64,000 nucleotides of DNA from assembly GCF_007971525.1 (NCBI RefSeq), contig NZ_CP042437.1, positions 2,294,001 to 2,358,000 of the forward strand, given 5' to 3'. The notes below the pieces were generated by a model. It did no database searches. It was not told the DNA's origin and saw only the letters and a list, made by a program, of their open reading frames with translations. Positions 36,300 through 45,563 of the stretch are shown in pieces. This DNA is from Mucilaginibacter ginsenosidivorax. Its GTDB lineage: Bacteria > Bacteroidota > Bacteroidia > Sphingobacteriales > Sphingobacteriaceae. A program made the translations under genes and the position numbers. Position 1 is the stretch's first letter, and the number at the start of each line of letters is the position of its first letter.

Positions 36300-37349
36300 A
36301 TGCAAAAAAACAGGCAGATACCTTACCAGGCTATTACACGGCACCTGCTGTTTTGGCTGGCCTATATCCTGTACCAATGTGTAAACAATGGTTGGGAAGA
36401 TAAGGATGTATTTGCTTTTAAGCTCGATCCGCAGTTGTCAACAAGCGTTCCCATATGCATGCTGGTTACTTATTTAAACCTGTATGTGTTGATGCCGTTA
36501 TTTTATTATCCTCAAAAATATATTCAATACGCCATTGGGATGGCGGTGCTCATATTAATTGGTGGTTTGCTGCCGCGCTTTTTTGCTTACGCCATTTGGG
36601 TACCCTGGGATAAAATTCATGACCCGGCTATGTTTAAAATGGAAAAAACAGATTTCTGGATTCCGGTACGCATCTTCAAAAATGCGGCGGGCAATGCTCC
36701 TGTATTGTTTATTGCCATGCTTATTAAGCTTATGCGTAATGCATATCAACAGGAAAAAAACATGCGCGAAATGGAGAAGGAAAAATTTAACGCCGAAATG
36801 GGGTTGCTAAAAGCGCAAATAAATCCGCACTTTTTTTTTAATACATTAAATACGCTTTATGCACTTACCTTGAAAGGCAGCGAACAGGCATCAAAAGTGG
36901 TACTCCGGCTGTCAGATCTGATGCATTATATGCTTTATGAAGCCAGCGAAAACAAGGTATTGCTACAGGACGAGATTAAGCACCTGGAAAGCTATATTGG
37001 TATTGAACAAATGCGGTTTGCCGACAGGCTTGAATTATCGTTCCAATACTCGGGCGATATAACCGGTAAAATGATAGCCCCGCTTTTGTTATTACCTTTT
37101 GTTGAAAATGCATTTAAACACAGCCTTGCCGAAAGTGATGGGTGGATAACCATTAACCTAAAAGTTACCGGGAACAGGTTATTTTTAAAGGTAGAAAACA
37201 GTTATCAGCCCTCGCCAAAACCGGATAATTATGGGCTTGGGCTTAAAAATGTTAAACGACGACTGGAGTTAACTTACCCGGACCATTATGAGCTTTTACT
37301 AAACCAAAACAATGGCATTTTTGAGGCCGACCTGAAACTTGACCTATGA
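36300..37349 (+). CDS. LytS-type sensor histidine kinase, second copy
   Basis: The 349-residue kinase has four hydrophobic segments (about 13-27, 48-70, 76-100 and 128-147), a His_kinase domain with H177 in I-N-P-H-F-F-F-N-T-L-N and an N-box F-V-E-N-A-F-K-H-S, then a G-L-G-L-K-N-V-K-R-R-L box. It has the same architecture as the kinase at 30184 but differs in sequence. It overlaps the regulator gene by ATGA. Confidence 0.92.
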   Translation: MQKNRQIPYQAITRHLLFWLAYILYQCVNNGWEDKDVFAFKLDPQLSTSVPICMLVTYLNLYVLMPLFYYPQKYIQYAIGMAVLILIGGLLPRFFAYAIWVPWDKIHDPAMFKMEKTDFWIPVRIFKNAAGNAPVLFIAMLIKLMRNAYQQEKNMREMEKEKFNAEMGLLKAQINPHFFFNTLNTLYALTLKGSEQASKVVLRLSDLMHYMLYEASENKVLLQDEIKHLESYIGIEQMRFADRLELSFQYSGDITGKMIAPLLLLPFVENAFKHSLAESDGWITINLKVTGNRLFLKVENSYQPSPKPDNYGLGLKNVKRRLELTYPDHYELLLNQNNGIFEADLKLDL

Positions 37350-38063
37350 AATCTATAAACTGCATCATAGCTGACGATGAGGAGCTTGCCCGCGAAATTA
37401 TGCAGAACCACGTAAGCAAGCTCCACAACTTAAACCCTGTTGCTATTTGCGCCAATGGCATGGAGGTTTACAACGCACTTAAAGCAAACCATGTCGACCT
37501 GGTGTTTTTAGATATCCAGATGCCTCAATTAACCGGGATAGAGTTATTGCGTACCCTGAAAAACCCGCCACCGGTTATCATGACAACCGCCTACCGCGAA
37601 TTTGCGCTGGAAGGCTATGAACTTAATGTGATTGACTACCTGCTGAAACCTGTATCATTTGAGCGTTTTTTAAAGGCTGTTGATAAATTCATCAACGCCA
37701 AAGCGCCAGAAGTTATAAGCCTGCCTGCAGCACTTCAACCATCAAAGCCCGATCAGCATGCTTTTATTTATGTAAAGGCCGATAAAAAAATGGTGCGGCT
37801 GCTACTCAAAGATATCCTGTACATTGAGGGCCTGAAGGATTATGTAAAAATACATACTACAGATAAACCCGTTATCACCTACCACCCTTGGCTACCTGGA
37901 AGAAAAGCTTTCGGCCAATTATTTCATCCGCGTACATCGCTCTTATATAATTTCCATCAACCACATCAGTGCCTATACCGGCAGCTATATTGAAATTGGC
38001 CGGCAAAGCATCCCAATAGGCAACTCATACGCCAAAGATGTTTTGGGCAAGCTGGAGGGTTAA
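37346..38063 (+). pseudogene. LytTR response regulator, frameshifted in the DNA-binding domain
   Basis: The first 179 codons encode an intact receiver domain (D10-D11, phospho-acceptor D56, L-L-K-P-V) and the first half of a LytTR domain (L-Y-I-E-G-L-K-D-Y-V-K-I-H). At about 37882-37884 the frame shifts by +1. In the zero frame translation ends at 37993 with non-family residues. In the +1 frame it continues as T-L-G-Y-L-E-E-K-L, R-V-H-R-S-Y-I-I-S-I-N and a normal C-terminus, stopping at 38063. A loss of 2 bases, or gain of 1, explains this. It is either a recent mutation or a sequencing error; no slippery heptamer is present. If real, DNA binding is lost. Confidence 0.85.
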
Positions 38064-38097
38064 ACGCATTCTTAAAGTACCTGAAAACCTGTGCCGC

Positions 38098-39321
38098 TTA
38101 AAAACCGGCCAGGCAATCAACCAATGCATCAAGTTCATCAACGGTATTATAATAATGCGGCGATACCCTGATGGCCCACTCTACCTGTTTTTGGTCAAAA
38201 TCGATAACCGCAAATTCACGATAGGATGATACTACGTTAATATTATGTTGTAAAAACCGCTTCACCAGGTACTCTGCAGATGAGTTTGCCACGGTGAACG
38301 TCACAGACGAACTCAATTCGGGCCCCTTATCCAACATCCTTACATTTGGTATTGATGCTAAACGGGTTCGCAAATAGGCAGATAGCTGTTTAACCTGCTG
38401 CCAGATCCGGTCTTCGCCAATGGCCAGGCAGTACCTGATTGCTTCGGCGCTGCCGACTACGGTAGCGTACGCAAACTCCCAATCTTCAAAACGTTTGGCA
38501 TCGGGTTGTTGCTCGTATTGGCCTTTTTCTGTCCATCGCGCGCCGCGCATATCAATAAACAAAGGCTCAAGCCTGCCCTGCAACGCCTTATCCGAAATAT
38601 ACAAGAAGCCCGAACCACGCGGCCCCCTTAAAAACTTACGATTAGTTGCCGATAAAAAATCGCATTGCAGCTGCTGTACATCCAGCTTCATTTGCCCGGC
38701 CGATTGGCAGGCATCCAAAATATACCATGTTTTATCACCGCTTTCCTGGCTATATTTGGCGTAGATGGCTGCAATCTGGTTAACCGGCTGTACCAGGCCC
38801 GAATTGGTAGGGATATGGGTTATAGCCAGCAATCTGGGCTTAAGCTCATATAATTTAGCTTCCAGGTCGGCAAGATCGACACCACCAGCGGCGGCATTTT
38901 TTATGTGGACAATATCAACCCCAAATCGTTTTTTGAGCGATAGAAAATGGAGCTGGTTCGAGATATAGTCGTCGCAATCGGTTAAAATAATATCCCCTGC
39001 AACAAACGGAATGGCAGATAAAGCCCTGATGTACGAGTCGGTAGCGCTTGCTGTAAAGGCAATGTTGCCGGGTTTGGTATTGATAAGCCGCGCGGCCAGC
39101 TCATAAAATTCGGCAATGGCATCAGCCTTTGCAGCGGCGGCCTCATATCCGCCTATCTCAGCTTCCAGTTTAATATGGGCAGTAATGGCATCGGTAACTA
39201 CATTGGGCATCAAGGCTGCGCCGGCGTTGTTTAAATGGTTTACATAAGTACAGCCGATGGTATCGTTTCTGAACTGTTCAATTTCGGCCTTGGTGAATAT
39301 GCTGTTGGCTAATAATTTCAT
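38098..39321 (-). CDS. Class V aminotransferase-fold PLP enzyme
   Basis: The 407-residue protein belongs to the class V aminotransferase/cysteine desulfurase-like fold. The PLP site is seen as T-A-S-A-T-D (phosphate loop, about 90-95), D203 with Q206 in L-D-A-C-Q-S-A-G, and the Schiff-base Lys K229 in S-A-T-N-R-K-F-L-R-G-P-R-G. The catalytic Cys loop of true desulfurases is not evident, so a lyase, epimerase or transaminase activity on an amino acid is more likely. It is divergent from an Lrp-type gene, its probable regulator. Confidence 0.85.
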   Translation of the reverse strand: MKLLANSIFTKAEIEQFRNDTIGCTYVNHLNNAGAALMPNVVTDAITAHIKLEAEIGGYEAAAAKADAIAEFYELAARLINTKPGNIAFTASATDSYIRALSAIPFVAGDIILTDCDDYISNQLHFLSLKKRFGVDIVHIKNAAAGGVDLADLEAKLYELKPRLLAITHIPTNSGLVQPVNQIAAIYAKYSQESGDKTWYILDACQSAGQMKLDVQQLQCDFLSATNRKFLRGPRGSGFLYISDKALQGRLEPLFIDMRGARWTEKGQYEQQPDAKRFEDWEFAYATVVGSAEAIRYCLAIGEDRIWQQVKQLSAYLRTRLASIPNVRMLDKGPELSSSVTFTVANSSAEYLVKRFLQHNINVVSSYREFAVIDFDQKQVEWAIRVSPHYYNTVDELDALVDCLAGF

Positions 39322-39447
39322 GAATATTTACCTGTTTGTTTACTGTGGATGATGATTCAAAACTACCAACAAGCCCCTGCATAAAAATCGCTTATTGATC
39401 GGTATTGCGCATGTTTTAATTAATTTAGCCCTTAAAACGGGTAAATT

Positions 39448-39909
39448 ATGTACACGCTTGACGATTACGATAAAAAGCTGCTGCGCCTATTACAAAAAGA
39501 CAACCGCCTTACCGCGCAAGTGCTGGCCCAAATGGTGAACCTTAGCGCATCGGCCGTACAAAGGCGACTGGCTAAGCTACGTGATGAAAAAATTATCGAA
39601 GCCGATGTAGCTATTATCGCGCCGGCGGCAGCAGGTGTTGGGCTAACCTGCATAGTAGATATCTGTATGCAGGAAGATGGCTCCCGTACCATCGAAAGGT
39701 TCAGGGCCGAAATTGAAAATTGCCCCGAGGTATCCCAATGCTACTACGTAACCGGCACCTATGACCTGGTGCTTATTGTTAATACCAGGGATATGAAACA
39801 CTACGAGCAATTCAGCAAAAAATATTTTATGGATAGCCCCGATGTGCAGCGCTTTTATACCCATGTAGTAATGGATAGGTTAAAAATGAGCTACGGGGTT
39901 TATATATAG
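39448..39909 (+). CDS. Lrp/AsnC-family transcriptional regulator
   Basis: The 153-residue protein has an N-terminal winged helix-turn-helix (D-K-K-L-L-R-L-L-Q-K-D-N-R-L-T at 8-22, recognition helix around L-S-A-S-A-V-Q-R-R-L-A-K-L) and a C-terminal RAM ligand domain (about 68-145, V-T-G-T-Y-D-L-V-L-I-V). Such regulators sense amino acids and often control the divergent or adjacent gene. Here that is the class V PLP enzyme, and possibly the convergent synthetase. Confidence 0.92.
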   Translation: MYTLDDYDKKLLRLLQKDNRLTAQVLAQMVNLSASAVQRRLAKLRDEKIIEADVAIIAPAAAGVGLTCIVDICMQEDGSRTIERFRAEIENCPEVSQCYYVTGTYDLVLIVNTRDMKHYEQFSKKYFMDSPDVQRFYTHVVMDRLKMSYGVYI

Positions 39910-39912
39910 GAA

Positions 39913-39953
39913 ATTGCTTTATTGTAACTCCACATGTGCCACAACAAAGCAAT
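39913..39953. terminator. Hairpin between convergent lrp-like and synthetase genes
   Basis: A 13-bp stem with one mismatch (attgctttattgt with acaacaaagcaat) and a 15-base loop fits between the two convergent stop codons. On the minus strand it is followed by a short tttc; on the plus strand no T-run follows. A weak bidirectional terminator is likely. Confidence 0.4.
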
Positions 39954-39964
39954 CCTCCCCCTAT

Positions 39965-42900
39965 TTAATTCAGCGCTTTAATTGGGCTGCCAGTCCATTC
40001 GGTTTGCGGGGCCAATTGCTCGCCTTTCATAATGAGTGATAGCGGCTCCAGTTTTACATCATCGCCAATCTGGCTATCGTACAAAATAATACTGCGGGTG
40101 CCAATGCTGCATCGTGCGCCTATCTGTATAGTTCCTACCTTCATTACCCTGTCTTCAAACAAATGGGTTTGTGGGCCGCAATCTTCGTTCAGGGCCGTAT
40201 CGTCGCCGATGCTTACCATATCATATTCGGTGATATCGGTGGTATTAAGCCATACGCGTTTGCCTATTTTCACGCCAAACAGGCGCAGCACCATAGGCAA
40301 AAAGGGAGTCCCCCTTAAAAAATCGAGCATAAATGGAACGGCCAGGGCTTCGTAAGTACTGGTAATAGCCTCGCTGCGCCAAACCTTATGTGTCCACATG
40401 GGTTTTTGCTCCGTTTTATACTTACCAACAAATATCCACTTTAATGCCAGCGTAACCAGCAGGGCCGGAAGCCCCATGTAGTAGAGGTAATAAAAAGGAA
40501 GCTTTGGCAATTGCCCCAATATTTGCCATGCGTTACGGTCTTTCACCAGGTCGTGAAAGTAGGCTATGAACAATACACTGCAACAAATGATAACCGTTTC
40601 GGGCAATATAATCCTGATGGCTTCGATGGTTCCCCTTGCTATTTTGCGGCCCCATGAAGGTGTTGTTGTAAGCGATGGCGGATACTCGCCGCTGCTTTGC
40701 CTCCGTGGCAGGGCAATGGCAGGCGAACCAAACCAATCGCCCAGCGGGTTATCAGCCTGCTGTTCTAACGTTGGCGGTACAGATAAAACACCGATCAGCA
40801 TATTATCGCCAAGGGTATATCCTTGCGGGATGAGGGCGCTGTTACCCACAAAACTACTGTTGCCAATTGTAGTATTGTTTAAAATAAGCCTTTGCGCGCG
40901 GATATCCTCCTCGCCCAGGGTCACGGCATCAGCAATAAATGATTCGTTACCGATACTGAGCATGGTATGGGTTACGTTGCTTGCTGTAGAGATCTCGGTA
41001 TTTTTGCCAATTTTGGCGCCCAGCATCCTAAAGAAAAACGAAACAAATACCGTGGCATAAACCGGGTGCAGTACAATAAGGGCAACGGATATGAGCTGAT
41101 CTGACAGCCATTTGCGTACATAAGTACTGCTAAAAACGGGGTAGGTGCCAGGCTTAATACCCCACAAAAGTACCCGCGAAAGCAACACGGTTTCAAAAGC
41201 GTAAATGACGATGTACAGCAACGTTAACAACGGCACATGTATAAAATAACTAAAGTTATAATCAGGCGAGTTAAGGTCCATATAGTTCAGTAACTCAATT
41301 ACCGGCAGCAGCGGCAGCAATACAACTATCGGGAAAACAATTAGCAGCAGGCTGTATAAAAAACCATAAATCTTGATTTTTAAAAATGGTGTTTTTAACG
41401 GCTGCGGCAGGTCTTCGGGTTTTGCTGTGTATGTTTTTTCGGCCGGGCTGCCTTTCCAAACTTCAAAAGCTTTAATGGTTTTGCCGCCCTGCAGGTGGCT
41501 CAGGTCCTGGAGCTCGCCCCAGTCTTCTACTTCCGCACCGCCGGATATTACCGCGTTGCTACCGATATAGGCATGAGCGCCAATTTTTATCTTGCGGAAT
41601 TTGATCATCCCATTCTCTACGGTTACATTATCCAGCACTACGCCCGAGCTCAGGCTGGCATCGCCGCCAATTTCCAGCAGGTCATACGCGCCCACAGTGA
41701 TAGAGCTCAGCTGCACATCTTTGGCAATACGGGTACCCAGCATCCGCAGGTATAGCGGGTAAATAGGAGTTCCGTTCATGAATTGTGCGGGCGACAGCCG
41801 GATGAGGTTATCAACCAACCAGTATTTGAAATAATAAAAACCCCACAAAGGATGGTCACCCTCCTTTACCTTACCCAGTAAAAGCCATTTGGCAGCTATC
41901 GCCATAAAAGATAAAAGCGGCGGCACCAAACAGTACAAAAACAGGGCGGTAATAATGGCGATAGTGCGGTTGTCACGCCCGGTTTCGGTACTGGCGACTA
42001 CATAATAATAGCCAAGGTAGGGCACAAATATCTGTATAGCAAACAAGCTATAAATAACCAGCAGTGCCAGGCCCTGCGATACGCCGCACAAAAAATACCG
42101 CAGCGGCGGGATGTTTTGAAAAAGCTCTTTTTTAACGTTGATCTTTTGCTCTTTCTCTTTTTCGGCGTGCTCCCAGGCGTTGATGAGGTTTTTAACCGGC
42201 CGGTTGGTATAAATATCCTTTAGTGAGGCATGCTGTACGCCGGCCTCCTTGCGCAGCCACGATGAAAAGCTTGCAGCCAGCAACGAATGCCCGCCCAGGT
42301 CGGTGAAAAAATCTAATTCGGGGGTAATATCCCTGCCTGGGAAAATATGATTAAGGCCGGCCATCACCTTCAGGGCAATAGGGTCGGTGGAGTTTATTTT
42401 TATTTCTTCCTGTACTTTTACCTGTAAAAGAGCATCAGGTACGGGCAAACCCTTGCGGTCTATTTTACCGCTGGGCAGGCGGGGCAGCTTATCAAGCGCT
42501 ACAATTACCAGCGGCACCATATAAGGTGGCAGTGTTTCGGCCAGTTTTAAGCGGGCATGGTGTTCTTCCAGCGTGTGGCCATTCTTCAGGGTAATATACC
42601 CTACCATCTGATCCTGACCAGAGGCGTCTTTTTTTAAAGCTACAGCTGCCGTAGCTACTTCTTCCAGTTGGTTTAGCCGTACTTCAATTTCGCCCAGTTC
42701 TATCCGGTATCCGCGCAGCTTCACCTGGTCGTCAAGCCGGCCGTGAAAATCAATGCTGCCATCGGCCTGCATCACCACGGCATCGCCGCTAAGGTAAATC
42801 CTGTCGCCGGGTAAGTCTGCAAGTGAGGCTGGCTTAGCCAGGAATTTTTCTTTGGTTAATTCGGGGCGGTTAACATATCCCTCGCACACACCGGGGCCCG

Positions 42901-43942
42901 ATATAATCAGTTCGCCCTGCTGGCCTACGGGTAAAATATTAAACTGCTCATCAACAACGGCCAGGTTATAATTGGGCAGCGGGCCGCCTATAGTTATAGC
43001 ATCGCCGGGTTTTAAAGCTACCATGGTTGATGTAACCGTGGTTTCGGTTGGCCCGTAACTGTTGTAAAAAACATTTTTACCAGGCTTGCTCCAGCGGTTT
43101 AATACCGCGGTTGTACAAGCTTCGCCACCGGCGTTAATTAATCGCAGCAGTGGTATATCGTCATCAATAACAGCTAACAAGCTTGGTACCGCATGTAAAA
43201 TGGTGATACGCTGCTGTCGTAATGTTTCGCTCAGCTCGTCGATTGATTTTGCCGTCGTAGCATCGGCCACCCAGATGGTTGCCCCGGCAAAAAGGCTGAT
43301 CCAGGTTTCTTCGCACCACATATCAAAGGATACCGAGAAGCCCTGGTACACCTTATCTTCTGGGCTTATGTTGATAACACTTTGTTCCGACCGGATGAGG
43401 TGGCAAATATTGCGGTGCAGTATCGGGATGCCCTTTGGCTTACCGGTACTGCCCGATGTATATAAAACGTAAGCCCGGTTATCAGCTGTGGGGCCGGCAG
43501 GCACTGTAAAATTTTCAAACTCCTCCTGGAAAAGGGGAACTTCAAAAACAGGACAAGATAATTGAGGCGATCCATCACTAAAACAGGCCGAAGCGCCTAC
43601 TTCTTGCAAAACTATCTGTAGCCGCTCTTCGGGCATCTCCCTATCCAACGGTACATAAGCCGCTCCCGATTTTACTATGCCTAATATCAGCGCGTGCAAC
43701 TCCAGCCCGCGGGATTGCCATACGCCAACGGAATGGCCGTTGCCTATTCCCCGGGAAGCGATAAAATGTGCGATATAGTTGCTCCATTGGTCAAGCTGGC
43801 GGTAAGTTAGCTGCCTGCCGCCAAAAATAAGCGCGGTTTTATCCTGATATAGTGCAGCTGAATTTCTGAAAATATCGGCAATGGTCTCATCTTTAATAAG
43901 GTCTGGGCGAAAGGCGCCCGTTAGTTGGCTCTGGGATATCAT
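39965..43942 (-). CDS. Pls/PosA-type single-module peptide synthetase (A-PCP-triple membrane/LbH domain)
   Basis: The 1325-residue membrane enzyme has the layout of epsilon-poly-L-lysine synthetase (about 1300 residues). An adenylation domain spans about 15-500: Y-T-S-G-S-T-G-K-P-K-G at 161-171, Y-G-P-T-E at 296-300, L-S-G-D at 384-387, G-R-L-D-D-Q-V-K-L-R-G at 401-411 and K493. A carrier domain has L-G-G-H-S-L-L with Ser553. Then come three tandem units, each two TM helices plus a hexapeptide left-handed-helix-like domain, with R-M-L-G-T-R-I, R-M-L-G-A-K-I-G-K and R-L-F-G-V-K-I-G-K near 733, 972 and 1220. There is no condensation or thioesterase domain. By hand alignment to GrsA the ten-residue code is D-M-E-S-I-A-S-V-T-K, close to codes for lysine. 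It probably activates and polymerises one basic amino acid; the product is inferred. Confidence 0.88.
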   Translation of the reverse strand: MISQSQLTGAFRPDLIKDETIADIFRNSAALYQDKTALIFGGRQLTYRQLDQWSNYIAHFIASRGIGNGHSVGVWQSRGLELHALILGIVKSGAAYVPLDREMPEERLQIVLQEVGASACFSDGSPQLSCPVFEVPLFQEEFENFTVPAGPTADNRAYVLYTSGSTGKPKGIPILHRNICHLIRSEQSVINISPEDKVYQGFSVSFDMWCEETWISLFAGATIWVADATTAKSIDELSETLRQQRITILHAVPSLLAVIDDDIPLLRLINAGGEACTTAVLNRWSKPGKNVFYNSYGPTETTVTSTMVALKPGDAITIGGPLPNYNLAVVDEQFNILPVGQQGELIISGPGVCEGYVNRPELTKEKFLAKPASLADLPGDRIYLSGDAVVMQADGSIDFHGRLDDQVKLRGYRIELGEIEVRLNQLEEVATAAVALKKDASGQDQMVGYITLKNGHTLEEHHARLKLAETLPPYMVPLVIVALDKLPRLPSGKIDRKGLPVPDALLQVKVQEEIKINSTDPIALKVMAGLNHIFPGRDITPELDFFTDLGGHSLLAASFSSWLRKEAGVQHASLKDIYTNRPVKNLINAWEHAEKEKEQKINVKKELFQNIPPLRYFLCGVSQGLALLVIYSLFAIQIFVPYLGYYYVVASTETGRDNRTIAIITALFLYCLVPPLLSFMAIAAKWLLLGKVKEGDHPLWGFYYFKYWLVDNLIRLSPAQFMNGTPIYPLYLRMLGTRIAKDVQLSSITVGAYDLLEIGGDASLSSGVVLDNVTVENGMIKFRKIKIGAHAYIGSNAVISGGAEVEDWGELQDLSHLQGGKTIKAFEVWKGSPAEKTYTAKPEDLPQPLKTPFLKIKIYGFLYSLLLIVFPIVVLLPLLPVIELLNYMDLNSPDYNFSYFIHVPLLTLLYIVIYAFETVLLSRVLLWGIKPGTYPVFSSTYVRKWLSDQLISVALIVLHPVYATVFVSFFFRMLGAKIGKNTEISTASNVTHTMLSIGNESFIADAVTLGEEDIRAQRLILNNTTIGNSSFVGNSALIPQGYTLGDNMLIGVLSVPPTLEQQADNPLGDWFGSPAIALPRRQSSGEYPPSLTTTPSWGRKIARGTIEAIRIILPETVIICCSVLFIAYFHDLVKDRNAWQILGQLPKLPFYYLYYMGLPALLVTLALKWIFVGKYKTEQKPMWTHKVWRSEAITSTYEALAVPFMLDFLRGTPFLPMVLRLFGVKIGKRVWLNTTDITEYDMVSIGDDTALNEDCGPQTHLFEDRVMKVGTIQIGARCSIGTRSIILYDSQIGDDVKLEPLSLIMKGEQLAPQTEWTGSPIKALN

Positions 43943-43977
43943 AGGTATTGGTAATGCCGAAAATTACAGTATAGTTT

Positions 43978-44001
43978 TTGATAAAATTTCAAGTTTATCA
44001 A
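43978..44001. promoter_or_regulatory. Palindrome upstream of the synthetase gene
   Basis: Two perfect 8-bp arms (ttgataaa and tttatcaa) are separated by 8 bases, 36 bases upstream of the synthetase ATG. The AT-rich dyad could be an operator, for example for the nearby Lrp-type regulator, but no second copy was found at the lrp/PLP-enzyme intergenic region. Confidence 0.35.
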
Positions 44002-44092
44002 GAATAATTTTTACCATAATACATGGCGATACCTATAACGAACAAGCAACTAATTTGTGATAATATTCAATAAAAATAAATATCAACCCGGT

Positions 44093-45403
44093 TTATTTAT
44101 TAACATACACCACGCCGTCCTTCATTACAAAGTGTACGTTCATGATGGCGTGGATATTTGTATCTACATCACTATCTACCGCTATAATATCGGCCAGGAA
44201 ACCTTGTTTCAGATTGCCTATCCTGTTAGGCATATTAAGTTGTTTGGCGGCATTGATAGTGGCAAACTGCAGGAGTTGCGGGATGCTTACACCCTCTTCA
44301 TGATAACCTATAAGCGTATGCTTGGAAAATGCCGAATAAGGCATATGCACATCAATATAATCATCAGACCCTGCGGCTACCGTAACGCCAAACTTTAACG
44401 CACGCTGCAGCCTGTTGGCCTGGGCATCCGTCATCTTTTTTAATTGGGGTGCTACATTTTTATCGCCCGGATAGGCTATTGCGGCGTAATTGGCATATAT
44501 GGTACTATCGCCATCGGTAGGTACCAGGATCACTTTCTTTTTTGCCATCAGCATCAGGGTGCTGTCATTTACCTTGTAACCGTGTTCAATGCCATCAACG
44601 CCTGCAATTACGGCGTTGTATACTGCCTGGTTATCCGTTGCATGGGCGGTAACCCGCAAATTATAACGATGCGCCTCCTTTACAATGGCACGCATTTCAT
44701 CAACAGAAAGCGCGGTACGGTTTGGGGTGTTATTGGAGTAAATTTTAATTACATTGGCTCCCTGGGTAACGTTTTCGCGCACGGCCTGTATGGCATCGTC
44801 GGCGCTGGTTATAATGCGGTATTCGTCATTCGCTATATTCCGGTGCTGGTAAATTAACCCCGGTAACTGTCCGCCTTCGCTGGATAATCCCTGCCCCGCA
44901 CAACTCATTCGCGGGCCAACAACCAACCCATCTTCAATAGCTTTACGCAAAGCGATATCGGCAAACTTACCCGAGTTACCCAAATCCTGTACAGATGTTA
45001 TACCCGCTTCCAAATAAGCCTTTGCCCGTACAGCACCATATATGGCCCGGTAAGCATCGCCCTGCTGGGTTAACACTTTCTCTAAAGACAGGGTTGAAAA
45101 ATCCATGCCAGCCTGCAACTCTTCCCTGAACAGCAAATGCGTGTGTGAATCTATCAGGCCGGGAAGAATGGTAAATTTAGAAAGATCAATCAGTTCGCGG
45201 TCTTTCTTTTCTTCAACGGATAAATCCCTATCGGCTTTTATAGCTTCTATTTTATTGCCATCAACCAATACATCCAGCCCAGTTTTAAACTGACCGGTTT
45301 CGCTGTCAAATAGCTTCCCCGTTTTAATAAGGTATTTTTGCGTGATTTGTGCCGAAGCAAAGTAAGGGATGGCTGATAAGGCAAGGATGAGGAGTTTTTT
45401 CAT
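44093..45403 (-). CDS. Exported amidohydrolase-superfamily (prolidase/carboxypeptidase-like) enzyme
   Basis: The 436-residue metallohydrolase has a signal peptide (M-K-K-L-L-I-L-A-L-S-A-I-P-Y-F-A-S-A-Q). I therefore start at the ATG 45403 and not at the longer frame to 45466. Metal ligands are visible: H87 and H89 in D-S-H-T-H, the Lys of A-N-V-I-K-I-Y, His in T-A-H-A-T-D, His in I-E-H-G-Y and Asp in A-G-S-D-D. This is the imidazolonepropionase/Xaa-Pro dipeptidase-like subgroup. Some relatives cleave dipeptides ending in Lys or Arg. It lies upstream of the Pls-like synthetase in the same orientation, so hydrolysis of a basic peptide is conceivable, not shown. Confidence 0.85.
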   Translation of the reverse strand: MKKLLILALSAIPYFASAQITQKYLIKTGKLFDSETGQFKTGLDVLVDGNKIEAIKADRDLSVEEKKDRELIDLSKFTILPGLIDSHTHLLFREELQAGMDFSTLSLEKVLTQQGDAYRAIYGAVRAKAYLEAGITSVQDLGNSGKFADIALRKAIEDGLVVGPRMSCAGQGLSSEGGQLPGLIYQHRNIANDEYRIITSADDAIQAVRENVTQGANVIKIYSNNTPNRTALSVDEMRAIVKEAHRYNLRVTAHATDNQAVYNAVIAGVDGIEHGYKVNDSTLMLMAKKKVILVPTDGDSTIYANYAAIAYPGDKNVAPQLKKMTDAQANRLQRALKFGVTVAAGSDDYIDVHMPYSAFSKHTLIGYHEEGVSIPQLLQFATINAAKQLNMPNRIGNLKQGFLADIIAVDSDVDTNIHAIMNVHFVMKDGVVYVNK

Positions 45404-45563
45404 TGCAGAATTGTTGGAAATTATCTTCCCGTAAGCCTGGTTAAAACCAGCTTTGGGATAACGCAAGATAATATTTAAAATTCATACCCCTTTTGTTACC
45501 TTTTTACAGCACAGTGCGGGCAATCGGCTGGAGTAAGCATTAGAAAAATAGCGGCTAACCAAT

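Noticed and set aside
37880..37892. Programmed ribosomal frameshifting in the LytTR regulator
   Set aside because: No slippery heptamer, stimulatory structure or internal Shine-Dalgarno site is visible, and response regulators are not known to use it. Mutation or sequencing error is simpler.
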